The position numbers and the translations under genes were made by a program. The notes below the pieces were generated by a model, which was not told the origin of the DNA, did no database searches, and worked only from the letters and a program-made list of their open reading frames with translations. This document shows, in pieces, positions 30,710 through 40,679 of a DNA stretch of 60,000 bases. The first letter of the stretch is position 1. Every line of letters begins with the position of its first letter. Source of the DNA: Hydractinia symbiolongicarpus (taxonomy: Eukaryota; Cnidaria; Hydrozoa; Anthoathecata; Hydractiniidae); NCBI RefSeq assembly GCF_029227915.1, contig NC_079887.1, positions 24,055,650 to 24,115,649 of the forward strand. Reading direction: 5' to 3'.

Positions 30710-31400
30710 TAAATGTACGATTTGTCACCAACAAAGGCAATACGTGCTATGCTGTGTCATTTTTATTTTGCAAGCACTAAGTATTATTCCATTCCTATCG
30801 TCCCAGAGTGCTTCGGAGTCATCCCGTTTGTCAGCACTTATAAGGGCAATTGCTCTTAACATGACCATGCTAAACCGTTCTTTGACCCCTGTCGATCCTT
30901 CAAACTTTCTCAAAGCTCTAGAACATAAGATACACTCTTCTGGAAATACAAGTTTCCAATACAATTCTCAGAAAGATGTAGCAGAGATGTTACTTCTTGT
31001 CTGATGAATTGAAAGGGTTCTCAGTGATTGCGTTTCAGAACATCTCGACAGAAGTATCGGTGTCAGTTAGCTGTAACACCTGTCTCTGTTCTTCAGTTAC
31101 TGTTGAAAATCTTGACATCTTAACACTGTTACCGTCTTCCAGCGTCCAATTGTCAGTTAGTATATTTTTAGATTCTGGAAATCTGGAGAATGAAAATAAA
31201 TGGTTTTGCCCACAATGTTCCCTGCACCAAGAGACCACTAGGGAAACAAGGATTACGAGGAATAGCGAAATTTTAACATTGCACCAGAAAAGGTTTGCAA
31301 GAGATGGAGAACATCTGGTTAAGGACAGATATGTAAACATTTTGACTACGGACAGCGAGTCACAAGTTCTGTCGCGCAGGAGTGTTTTATTTAATTCTCT
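30710..31400 (+). pseudogene. USP protease domain, copy G
   Basis: FVTNKGNTCYAV is the Cys box with the nucleophile Cys. After a frame shift LQALSIIPFLSSQSASESS, LTPVDPSNFLKALEHK and NSQKDVAEMLLLV follow. The next frame gives VSVSCNTCLCSSVTVENLDI and NENKWFCPQCSLHQETTRET, the two CxxC pairs of the USP fingers region. Then comes LTLHQKRFARDGEHLVKD. The His box is missing, so the domain is cut at about 31330-31400. This is the same subfamily as copy A. Confidence 0.75.
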
Positions 31401-31407
31401 TTTATAG

Positions 31408-31783
31408 TAATGTATTTTTGGCATTTTTTCTATTTGGAATCGATCTGTAACCAGTCCGTTTATGTTGTTAGATGTGTCTTGTGTCGTATTGGTTGTGATA
31501 GAACGATTGTTTTTTCTCTCTACGATTTTATTAGGAAATAGTTTTAGGTCCAAGTTGTACAATACTCATGCTTGTAAGAAGCAAGAAAGTTTTCCTCAGC
31601 ACCTTCTTCTGGGAGCGTAATCCCAGTTTTGACAATCACCGTCCCTGTAGACAAGATGCTTCAGTGCGGCTTGCTGTATTGTAAACCTTTTTTATCTTTA
31701 ATCAATCTGGTAAAACAACTTTCTTGTCCTTATAAATGCTGCCTAACAAAAAAATATAAAACAATCAGGCTAAGCAATCATCA
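31408..31783. other. stretch between copy G and Helitron, unassigned
   Basis: No motif is recognised. Any 3' UTR of copy G would be expected here, but none of the GCAAGGGG modules is present, so copy G is truncated at its 3' side or recombined. Confidence 0.3.
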
Positions 31784-32481
31784 TTAGCCTGATTGTTGCA
31801 GAAGTTCATCTTTGCGATGAGTATTTGGCAACTCGCATGTTCGTAAAGCATAACATTGTTTGTCCTTCAGAGATTTTTCACTGATATCAATGAACAAAGT
31901 GATTGGTACAGTTCCTGTATCGTCACTTATTGTTGCCTTTCTAAATTTCGAAGGTTTACCATCTTTCTCACATGTTTGATTTGCTCCAATATCGAACATG
32001 ATTCCGACTACATTTACTATGTTATACATAGGACATTCATTAGAAATTGCTTCAATGCTTTTGTAAACTAACAAGTTTGTTGGCTTCACAAAAGCAGGAG
32101 TGAACTGACGTACGCTGGAGAAATCAGTTATGAGGACGTCATTGCTATCGGTTCTTTTAAACTTCTTTATTTCACAACCAGAATGTTGTTGAAAGATACG
32201 GCTTACCAAAGTATGTTTCTCTGGAGAACAACATACGGTTCTCTCTTGTTTTTCTTCTGTATTCAACGTGAAGTAAAAATACTTTCTCTTCTGATTTTTC
32301 ATAGCTTTAGTGGGAGATACTGCAGTTACATATCCAACAATCAGGTTTGCAGAATCTGAATATAAAAGATCTTGTCAGTAGTGCAGCTACATTATGCACC
32401 TTGAAAACAGACAAAATAATTTTAATACTCACCATTTTGTTTTTTAGGAGTGGTAGGTGGAGTTTTGCTGAAAGATGCCAT
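31784..32481 (-). CDS. Helitron-encoded RPA-like ssDNA-binding protein, two exons
   Basis: Exon 1 (32481-32433) starts at ATG and encodes MASFSKTPPTTPKKQN plus one base. A GTGAGT donor, a 77-bp intron and an acceptor TTTTATATTCAG lead into exon 2 (32355-31784). The joined frame continues DSANLIVGYVTAV without a stop. Exon 2 shows OB-fold-like segments: NLIVGYVTAVSPTKA, YFYFTLNT, NECPMYNIVNVVGIMFDIG and KFRKATISDDTGTVPITLFI. The last, with the Asp-Asp-Thr-Gly turn, is typical of RPA70-like domains. Helitrons often carry RPA-like genes, thought to coat single-stranded transposition intermediates. No disruption is seen. Confidence 0.7.
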
Positions 32482-32550
32482 TTCAACCTTGAAATAATTC
32501 AAAAATATGTGAATGACACAAAATAAAAAAATTTATGATTTAAGTTTTTT

Positions 32551-33480
32551 TCAAAAAAGGGTATTATGCCTATACATAAAACGGTCCTCTATGTCGATAT
32601 TATTTATCAACAATACTGATGCTGATGTTTTGACAATCAAGTTTTTTGCTAAGCCGCCTGCTTGGCTCTGATTGCGATTTGCTGCAAGCTCAATTTTAGA
32701 ATTACTGATATTTGGAGGGTGCTTATCAATAGCAGGAATAGTCAAAACATCTCCTTCTAATTCTGTTAACTTTTTGAGATTTAATTCATCCTTAAAACTA
32801 TTTTCTGCGAAAATATAAACAGCATCAGCAGCAACAGTGTTAGAATCAATCAACCGTGAAGTTAAGAGTGACATGTTCTGTTCTGTTACACAACCAGTTC
32901 TCGCATTATTTAAAAGATCAACAAATTCATTATCACCTTGTTGGCGCATAATTTCAGTGGGCTCAAAAAGTTTTCCATGGATGACATAAATTCATTAAAT
33001 CCTCTTTGTAAGTGGAAAAAACAGGCAGCTGACGAATAAGTCGTAACTGATATAAATCACCTACTACTAAGATTGTTAATCCTCCAAATGGAACATCATT
33101 TTTGACATTATTTATTTCACAGAGACGCTGATGGATATGGTGAAGCCTGATGTTAGACACCATGGAAAGTTCGTCCATTATTACTGCCTTCAATTCAGCA
33201 TACATTTGCCTAAATGAACACCTTAATTTATCACTTAATTTTCCCAAAGTTACAGATTTGCTTTGAATTGAAATACCAAGAGCTGTGTTTATTGTTGTTC
33301 CATTTATGTTAATTGTAGCAATGCCTGTAGGCGCAATCTTTAAAACTTTTACTTTATCAGGTGAGCCGGCATGACAGTTGAAGGTCTTTATAGGATTTGC
33401 CCACACCTGCACCACCGGTAATGAAGAAATGTAAAGGCTCGATGATGTTTTTGAAAGTGAGTTTTCAAATTTGACCTTTT
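32551..33480 (-). pseudogene. Helitron Pif1-type helicase domain
   Basis: The reading starts with PLHFFITGGAGVGKS, a Walker A motif, at about 33450-33410. It shifts frame and continues KVLKIAPTGIATININGTTI, LKAVIMDELSMVSNIRLHHI (Walker B) and GGLTILVVGDLYQLRLIRQL. A second break near 32955 leads to GDNEFVDLLNNARTG and ALINNID-type C-terminal sequence (VLLINNIDIEDRFMYR). This is the Pif1-like superfamily 1B helicase that Helitrons use to unwind DNA. Frameshifts at about 33405 and 32960 disable it. Confidence 0.8.
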
Positions 33481-33610
33481 TTTTCGACCAGGAATAGACC
33501 GTTTAAAAAAGTTCTTTTTGTTGAGAGTATAATGATTGAATTAAATTATTCAAAGAATCATCAACCAGAAAACGATGTCGGGGCAGAAGGGACTGAGTCA
33601 AAAAGAACCG

Positions 33611-33632
33611 TTTAGGGTTAGGGTTAGGGTTA
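33611..33632 (+). repeat. interstitial telomere-type repeat
   Basis: The sequence TTTAGGG-TTAGGG-TTAGGG-TTA lies inside the Helitron main ORF between the helicase-like and Pif1 parts, where it introduces three stops on the coding strand. TTAGGG is the animal telomere repeat, and short interstitial tracts often mark repaired breaks. Confidence 0.75.
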
Positions 33633-33866
33633 AAATGATGCATCAGACACAGCATCATCATTTTCATCATTACTTAAATTACTGAGGTTCAACAATGCTT
33701 CATCAAGCTGATCTGCATTTGGTTCAAATATTTTTATGTTTTCAGTAACAATTTCTGAAACCTCAGGCTGCAATAATTTTTGACAATAACTGCGATCGAC
33801 TTTCAAATCTTTGTCGCTTCGAAAAGGAAAAAATAAATATAGGAGATACTGAGCATACTTTTCTGG

Positions 33867-34691
33867 TTACAACACATCATTTGGTATATGATACCTTAAT
33901 ACCTGTCGTGAAGATCGGCATTTCAATATTTCATTTGAGGAAGACATCAGAGTAAGAGAGCGAGGAAGACTTAACAATTCTTGATCACAATTGGGAACAC
34001 TGTCGAGTAACACATCCGGCTGAGAATCATTCTCATCTATATCTCTAAAAGGAACAAAATAATATGCAAGAAACATCGCTAAACATAATTAAAGATGGCA
34101 TAACGCCCCTTTTTGAAATTTCGATCAGGCCTGTCTATATAGCGATCAGCCATGTTTTGTTTGAAAACATCAGTACTTTCTGGGTCAAGTTCATCAATTT
34201 CAGTTTTAGATTTACACATCCTAATTTCTGAAGGTATATTAGTGTTGACATATATGGTCTTAGGAGAGCATTTTCGAAGCCATAATTCAGGTAAACAATG
34301 GTACACTGCTTCTTGCAAAGAAACTTGCCTGGATGTGGCATAAGCAGATGCCTTCTTTAGCCTTCAACTTCATATTTTTAACTTCTTTTGAAGCTTGTAG
34401 CAATGCTTGAGATGAATCAGATTCAGATTTTGATAAATATGCAGCCATGTACGACACGGCTTTGTAGTAATTGAAAAACGGCTGCAAATCCATATTCGCT
34501 TTCCATGCTCTCAACATCACAGGATTGTAATTATTGATAAAACAGGAATTAGGAAGCCTATACATATGAACCTCAAAGTCCTCTGAGGTTGGGATAGACA
34601 ATGATTTATAATATTTATTTTCATTTATATGTAATTCATCTAGAAATTGGAAAAGCGTGGAGATTTTGCTGACGCATGCAAAACAGACCAT
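33867..34691 (-). pseudogene. Helitron helicase-like/Rep-flanking region
   Basis: In three frame-shifted pieces: RLPNSCFINNYNPVMLRAWK, ANMDLQPFFNYYKAVSYMAA, YLSKSESDSSQALLQASKEV, then QEAVYHCLPELWLRKCSPKT with VFVNT-type sequence, and FLAYYFVPFRDIDEN. 'NNYNPVLL-AW-ANMD-Q' and 'SQEAVYH-LPELWLRK' are signature stretches of the animal Helitron Rep-helicase region. Frame breaks fall near 34290 and 34078. Confidence 0.82.
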
Positions 34692-34884
34692 TGTATTTTC
34701 TCATAGTTGATTGGATAAAAAACAAAAGATTCTGGCGATGAATTTCTGAACGCGTGATCAAGCCCATGGATACACAGACCCGAGAGATCAGGTTTTTAGC
34801 TATATTCGACGGCAAAGAAAAAACGCGTGTGATACTAGAAACTGTTACCCAGTTAATTAAAAGAAATGGAAGAAGCTCTTGCTT

Positions 34885-35115
34885 TTAGGCAATAGCATGC
34901 ATTATATATTTGCTGTAAAAAATTGTGTAAAAATCGTTTTCTACCTTAGCTTTGATAGGGCGTCGGAATATTCTCCAGCGAGAAGCTAATATGCCAAAAG
35001 TGTTTTCGATGGTTCTACGTGCCCTGGATAATCGGTAGTTAAATACCTTCTGAGACGCGGACAAGTTGCCAGGATATGGTCTCATCAGTCAAGGCTTTAA
35101 AGAGAAATCTCCAAC
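34885..35115 (-). pseudogene. Harbinger transposase C-terminal fragment
   Basis: DFSLKP, then a stop, then [20 protein letters not shown] and [20 protein letters not shown] followed by FRRPIKA. 'LMRPYPG....[22 protein letters not shown]' is the standard end of HARBI1/DDE_Tnp_4 transposases. Only this end and one TGA-interrupted codon before it remain. Confidence 0.82.
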
Positions 35116-35236
35116 GCGCAAATTTGTTTTGTTTTTTTCACCTGTTTTCGAGAACCAGTCTTTAACTTGTAGAAGAGTTGCTGCGCCTCTTTAAACTTCT
35201 AAAAGCAGATCTTTAACAACTCCTCTCCTTAAATCA

Positions 35237-35490
35237 CCTCAATATTAGTCCAATCTGTTCCATGTTTTTATTTTCGAAATGCTTAGCAATAGGCAATTGG
35301 TACAGCAACCATTTCTACTTCACTGATTGCCTTACTCTTAAAATTCCAAATATGTTCAGTTTATTAATGAATATACATTCTTCTCAAAGTACCTAAGTGT
35401 ACAAATTTTCGTGAGGATTTATTTTCGCGAGCTAAAAATAATTGCATTTCGCGAAATTAAATCATGGAACAGATTGGCCTAATATTGAGG
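35237..35490. repeat. inverted repeat, about 28-46 bp arms
   Basis: CCTCAATATTAGTCCAATCT (from 35237) recurs as its complement in 35463-35490, with one mismatch over 28 bases and weaker pairing beyond. The right arm lies inside the MITE-like element at 35395-36192; the left arm lies outside. Confidence 0.6.
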
Positions 35491-36192
35491 TTTTTTAATT
35501 TCGCGAATCAATTGTGTTCAAAAATTTTGCGGGGATTTATTTTCGCGAATCAAGGCGTTTCAAAAATTTCGTCAAAATTTATTTTCGCGTAACAGACAAA
35601 ATATGGTGGCAAATATATGTCAAATGCGCTTGGAATGAATGAAACTCATCCTTGTCCCCAGGTTTAAATGAAGAGGTTATAAATTTTTCTACTTTTTTAT
35701 CACTTATATTATTTTGAGTATTATATTTTTACAAAGGTTAGACCAGAGATTATAATGGGATCTTTTCTTGAAAAATAAAACATGCCTAACTGTCTATGGA
35801 GCTTGTACAGCCAAAAAAGAGGAAAACTTCAAGGGAAGTGGAAAAACCATCAAAAGGATGTAAAGATATACAAAACTTCTTCCAAAAAAGGCGAAGGAAA
35901 AACGAGACTACACAAAAAAAAGTCCAGAAAAAAAACTTCCAGATACTGATTTCGCTGTTACTATTGGCTGAAGTGACTTTTTATATATTTTTATTGGGAT
36001 ACTTTTTGTAACTATTTTGATATAACTAATACTTTGGAACGAAATGGTGAAAATCAAAAAAAAAGGATTCATTTTCGCGAATCAAGGCTTTTTAAAAATT
36101 TCGCGAGGATTCACTTTCGCGAATTGCCCATTTGGTAATATTTTGATTTATTTTCGCGAATTTGGGCGAAAATCGCGAAAATTTGTGCACTA
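35395..36192. mobile_element. MITE-like element rich in TTTTCGCGAA motifs
   Basis: The ends are similar inverted sequences: AAGTGTACAAATTTTCGTGA at the left and the complement of TCGCGAAAATTTGTGCACTA at the right. Between them at least eight copies of ATTTTCGCGA or its complement are clustered at both ends. The short Lys-rich open frame at 35796-36011 has no recognisable domain. This looks like a non-autonomous DNA transposon. Confidence 0.5.
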
Positions 36193-36199
36193 GGTAGGT

Positions 36200-38480
36200 T
36201 GAAAGTTCTCATTAAAAGTCCTCAAATGTCCTGAAACTTGACTCTATAAAAAAGAGACATCCCAGATGCAAATTGCTCTTGATATATAGTTAAGTAACTA
36301 CCAAGGCATAAGTATAAATGCTTTGCAAGTGCAACTAAAAAACTGAGATATACATAGAGGAAACGTAGGCTTTTGACAAACTTGATTTGTGCTTAAAAAG
36401 CATCAACGATACGATTCTTTTACAGCGTTTTACAAAAGTTAATTGTTTTGGCGGCTGGTGTTGATGAATGTGGCTGGTGTCTTGCAGGAGGAAAGGGATT
36501 GTTACTCAGGGACCCGCACCAGGTCCTAAATACATTTCACCAACTCCATGTTTTCACATTCATAGAAGTTTCTTTTAGCACAGCGTAATTCCATTAGCTT
36601 TATGATCATCTTTGTAAAGGGTAAAATGCAATAGACTAAGTTTTATAGCGGCTTTTTTTCTTTATAGAAACCTGCATTTTTTATTATTTTTTTATTAAAC
36701 TTTTCGTCTTCAAAGACTAGTTCTGTCTGTATTCCAATGTAGTTACTTATATTCCCCCAGGAACTTGTTTACATGAAAAAAATCGCTGCGACCACATGTT
36801 CAGATGTTATCTCTTTAATAATAGCTGTTGTCTGTTTGTGCGCGAGAAGCACGTCGTGTTACGGAAACACGAAATGTGATATATAAAGGACGGGCGACCC
36901 GTGGATTTTTCGACAGGCTACCGGCAAGTATACCTATACTCCTACATAAGTAAATTATTTGTATTGCCGCCCTAGATGTAGGTAATAATGTTTTAAAAGT
37001 GTTACTAATCTTTAATCGATTCTCAGGATAAATGCTTAAAAAGCACGTGCCTTATGATCACTATTGGAAACCCCAATATTAAATCTTCTTGTCCTATTGG
37101 GAACATTAACAGACCAGCTATGGTAAAATGGTGCATTTTTAATATTTTTTTTCTTGATATTTAATTACACAATTTCATAGACAAAGAAGTAGCATTTTCA
37201 TTTTAAACTTTTATATTACTTTTCCTTTCTAATTTAAATATATAATCTGTTTATACATCTACCTCAATTGAAATTGTATTGGATTATATCAGTGCGTGCT
37301 GTATTTTGCAGCATCAAATCAACCTAAAAAAGCTTCCTTATTATTTGAATCTTACAATACTTAATCTTAGTAACTAATTCACAGAATGAAACAAAAACAA
37401 CATGATATTTAATGGATTACCTCCCATAGTGGTCTGAGAACGCCACTTGTATTAATGCGTGCCACCAAGAAGTCTTTGATTGTAATTGCCAGACACTTAT
37501 GAACAAAAAAAATGATTCAATACGACAATAAGTTGAGTAGTTTGTTAATAAGAGATATTAAACTGTTTTTATAAAACAGTCCCTAAGAACTATGGCACAA
37601 CTATTAAAAATTGAGTTCCAAAGATGTAAATTTTTTAATTCTACTTTATACCAATAAAGCAGTTAATAGGTTGCGAAAACAATTTTTTTTTTTTTTAATT
37701 GAACTAATATAAAATCTGAATAATATAAAATCAGACTGGCACATAAAAAAAAGTGCAGTAGATGTCCATACATGAAAGATGCATGAAACTAACTGGCGAT
37801 TAAATTTAGACTATAGATTTAACAGATTTGAACTAACTCGAGTGTTAATATTTTATTTATTTTACTAAAAAATCATTCAAAAACGCTCTTTGGGACGTAA
37901 TAACTATGTTCCTCAATCATGTTAATATTGGAAATTCATCACTTACACTTATTTGTCGATTCCTAAAAACAAACTTCATAATATAATCTCAGCGCCAGAC
38001 GGTCAAGAGAACACTAAGACTGACATTGGAGATTTGTTTGAGGGATAAAAACAAAAATATTTATTAGAGAAAAAGCGAGTTATGCATCAGTACTTGTTTT
38101 CATCGTAATGGACAGAGCCTGTCTAAATATTTTACGGGACGTATTTTTTTCTACGAGACCAGATTATTTACAGACTGCACTTGATGGAGAGCGACGTCTT
38201 CGATGGAGTGAACATAGGACACGCTTTAAATGACTATTAATATTTAAAACTTAAGCTTCATATAATGACGTAAATGGTTGTTCCTGCTTAAAGGTATCAT
38301 CTCTATATACATTCGTAATAGCAAGAGGTTTTTAGTTGTTTGTGCAGTAAAACATTTTAATAGAAAATAGCGTGTCTTGGCAAGAAAAACATGTCTCCGG
38401 TTTTACTCCCTGGTAATATTGTAACGCAAAGACTGAAGAAACTTCAATTTTTACTACTTTAGAGCGTCGCGTGTCACATT
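36200..38480. other. intergenic stretch, nothing supportable
   Basis: A/T-rich. A palindromic piece ACGGGCGACCCGTGG near 36889 may mark a small repeat family. I see no gene. Confidence 0.3.
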
Positions 38481-38553
38481 ATGTGTATAAAGATGGTCAA
38501 TTAACAAGTTAAATTTCATTGTAGCATCCATAACACTTGTAAAATTTACGAAG

Positions 38554-38829
38554 ATGTTCAAATCAAGGATTGCGCTAATTTTGTTTTTATTCAAATTTGC
38601 CACGACGCAGGTGTTAGCTCTACCAATACATAAGTATGTCCCAGCTCATGTAGAGATAAATACACCGTATTCAGATGTAAAAAAAGTTGCAAAGGAGATT
38701 AAACTGTTAGAAGAGAATATTAAAATCACAGAAGATATAATTTGTGGACGGCTATGTCAGAACAAACTCCGTAAAATGTTTAATGAAATGGAGAATATTG
38801 CAACAAGTTTCCCAGCATCATTTGAATAG
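38554..38829 (+). CDS. small secreted protein, 91 aa
   Basis: Single-exon ORF with a good signal peptide (MFKSRIALILFLFKFATTQV, likely cleaved after LA at about residue 22). The mature part is hydrophilic and largely helical-looking (VKKVAKEIKLLEENIKITED), with one CGRLC cysteine pair and no transmembrane segment. A TATA-like GTATAAAGA lies about 70 bp upstream (38482-38490). ATTAAA (about 38981) and AATAAA (about 39099) lie downstream as possible poly(A) signals. I do not recognise the family. It could be a secreted peptide precursor or a helical secreted factor. No transposon features surround it, so a host gene is likely. Confidence 0.55.
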   Translation: MFKSRIALILFLFKFATTQVLALPIHKYVPAHVEINTPYSDVKKVAKEIKLLEENIKITEDIICGRLCQNKLRKMFNEMENIATSFPASFE

Positions 38830-40431
38830 AAGTAACTAGAATGCACCGTGCATCACTGCAGATTTGCACTAGTTGCTAGCTATTCAAACTATGTGAACTA
38901 AACTGCTAGATAGCGAGCGTATTTTTATCTACTGAGTTGGAGATATATGCTACCGTATTTATACAAGTGCACTTTTCCGATTAAAGCATACAACACGGAC
39001 AATTGTTTGATTTTTTATGAATTAGATATTCATTGAATGTTGTTTTATCACTTATTCCTTTTTACTTAATTTGACATTACCATTATATACTGTAGTTCAA
39101 TAAACTGTCTAGTGTAACTCTTGAGTTGTTTATAGCCTTATTAATGTTATTTCTTCACTTTTATTGATATTTTAGATTTGTAAATAAGCTCCCCCGTTGA
39201 CAACCTTTAAGGCTCACTGCTGCCTCCCCAACAATACAATATATTTAAACTACTTAGAATCTTTGATAACTTTGACCATGAAATATTTGGATCTGTCTTA
39301 TTGAATAAGTACAATTTGTTCTTTTTTTGAAAGTCGTAAAAACACTTTTTTGCATCAAACGATCTCAATTCGATTTTCTTACCCAACGGCACATTAATTA
39401 CCAACAGTTTCGGATAGTTTTATATTCGAACAAAAACCCTTGTTCGCAAATTTTTGGTTACCAAAATTCTCGTTGTTTGCGTCGTCTGAATTTCTTATAA
39501 ACTTTTCGTTAGCCCACGTTTACATTCCATGGAAGATCGCCCGTCGTACATATTTCATAACCTGTTAGCCCGTAAGGGGTGGAAATCTTCTGAGTTTCTT
39601 TCTCATATATACTCAGGTTCAAACACTTCATTAACGGGACATATAAAAGAGAGAAGCTGATTTGTTTGCTTATTTGCTTACCTTATTTTGTAATACCATT
39701 GCAAACTGTTGAAGGCTTGGTTATACTATTAGAAACTGTTGAGAGCAACGCCTGATTGTTTTTATGTGAACAACGCTGGGGTTCATTGCTACTCAAGTCT
39801 CTGTATTTTACAAGCGTAACTGTTGCTTGTTGACTATCTACTTGGGCAGTCTAAATGCACGTAGTTACTGAATCAGTTAGTCTGGTCCGCTAAGCTATAG
39901 AACACGTTGTAATGTAAATCTCACACGATTTAAGACAAGGAAAGTTTCTGAAACAGTTTCCACTATTTCTAATATTTGTCTTTTTTCTTTTTTTGTTGTT
40001 TTTTCACTTCAAACTGGCTATCGCTTATAAATTGCTTCGTTTTTAAAAGATTTAAGTGTTGCATAGCTTATAAGATTATAAGTGTTTTTTTACATATTAT
40101 TTTTTTATACTAGCTTTCACCGTATACTGCAGCCATGATCACGCTAGAGAAATTACAGTTCTGTTCTCTCTATATATAGACAAGTTTCAAGATCATTAGG
40201 AAAAAATTACGAAAATGAACTTCAAGAAACGCTTATGAACTTTATTTCTTAACAAGCTGTATTCAAAAAACAAGTGTAGAGCACTAGTAGTTATGCAGAG
40301 GAAGCTTAAAATTACGCTGCAAAAATCTAAAAAACTGCTGTAATATTTGTTTCATTGTGTTTAGATTTGATTTAAGTAAAGAAAATTTAAAACGAATTTG
40401 TATTAAGTAACGGGCATATAAAACAGGTTAA
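38830..40431. other. intergenic, nothing supportable
   Basis: Contains the likely 3' UTR of the gene at 38554-38829 and A/T-rich sequence up to the pogo element. Confidence 0.3.
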
Positions 40432-40679
40432 TACCGTCATTCTTCTAATTTAATCCGTCCTCTAATTAGTACGAATTAATTATTTTGGCAAAATGAAATA
40501 GTTTATTTAACTCTAATTATTAGTACGAGTCCATAATTACTAATTTCAGATTTTCCTTTTTAATTTAGTACGATAAAGGTCAAATTTTCTTCTAATTATA
40601 GTACGAATAGTAAAAAACACGTAATTTTTTTTGTTTCAAACTTTCTTTTTTAAAAAAACATAAAAAATTTTAATCTAAT

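Larger units (their letters stand above)
28100..31410 (+). mobile_element. RLE-USP LINE, copy G (largest span, several breaks)
   Basis: It holds, in order, the region before the RT (28182-28510), the front half of the RT (28880-29735), the CCHC knuckle and RLE (29830-30456), a linker, and the USP domain (30710-31400). A 3' tail from another copy (H, about 28640-28830) interrupts it before the RT. RT motifs between the first catalytic Asp and the CCHC knuckle are deleted near 29740-29850. No 3' UTR of its own is recognisable after 31400. This copy links RT, RLE and USP in one element. Confidence 0.75.
31784..34691 (-). mobile_element. Helitron remnant (Rep/helicase region, Pif1, RPA gene)
   Basis: On the minus strand the order is a helicase-like/Rep-flanking part (34691-33867), a Pif1-type helicase (33480-32551) and a separate two-exon RPA-like gene (32481-31784). 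This order is that of animal Helitrons, which move by rolling-circle replication. The Rep HUH catalytic motif itself was not found here. The main ORF is broken by frameshifts; the RPA gene looks intact. Ends (5'-TC, 3'-CTRR hairpin) were not located. Confidence 0.75.
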
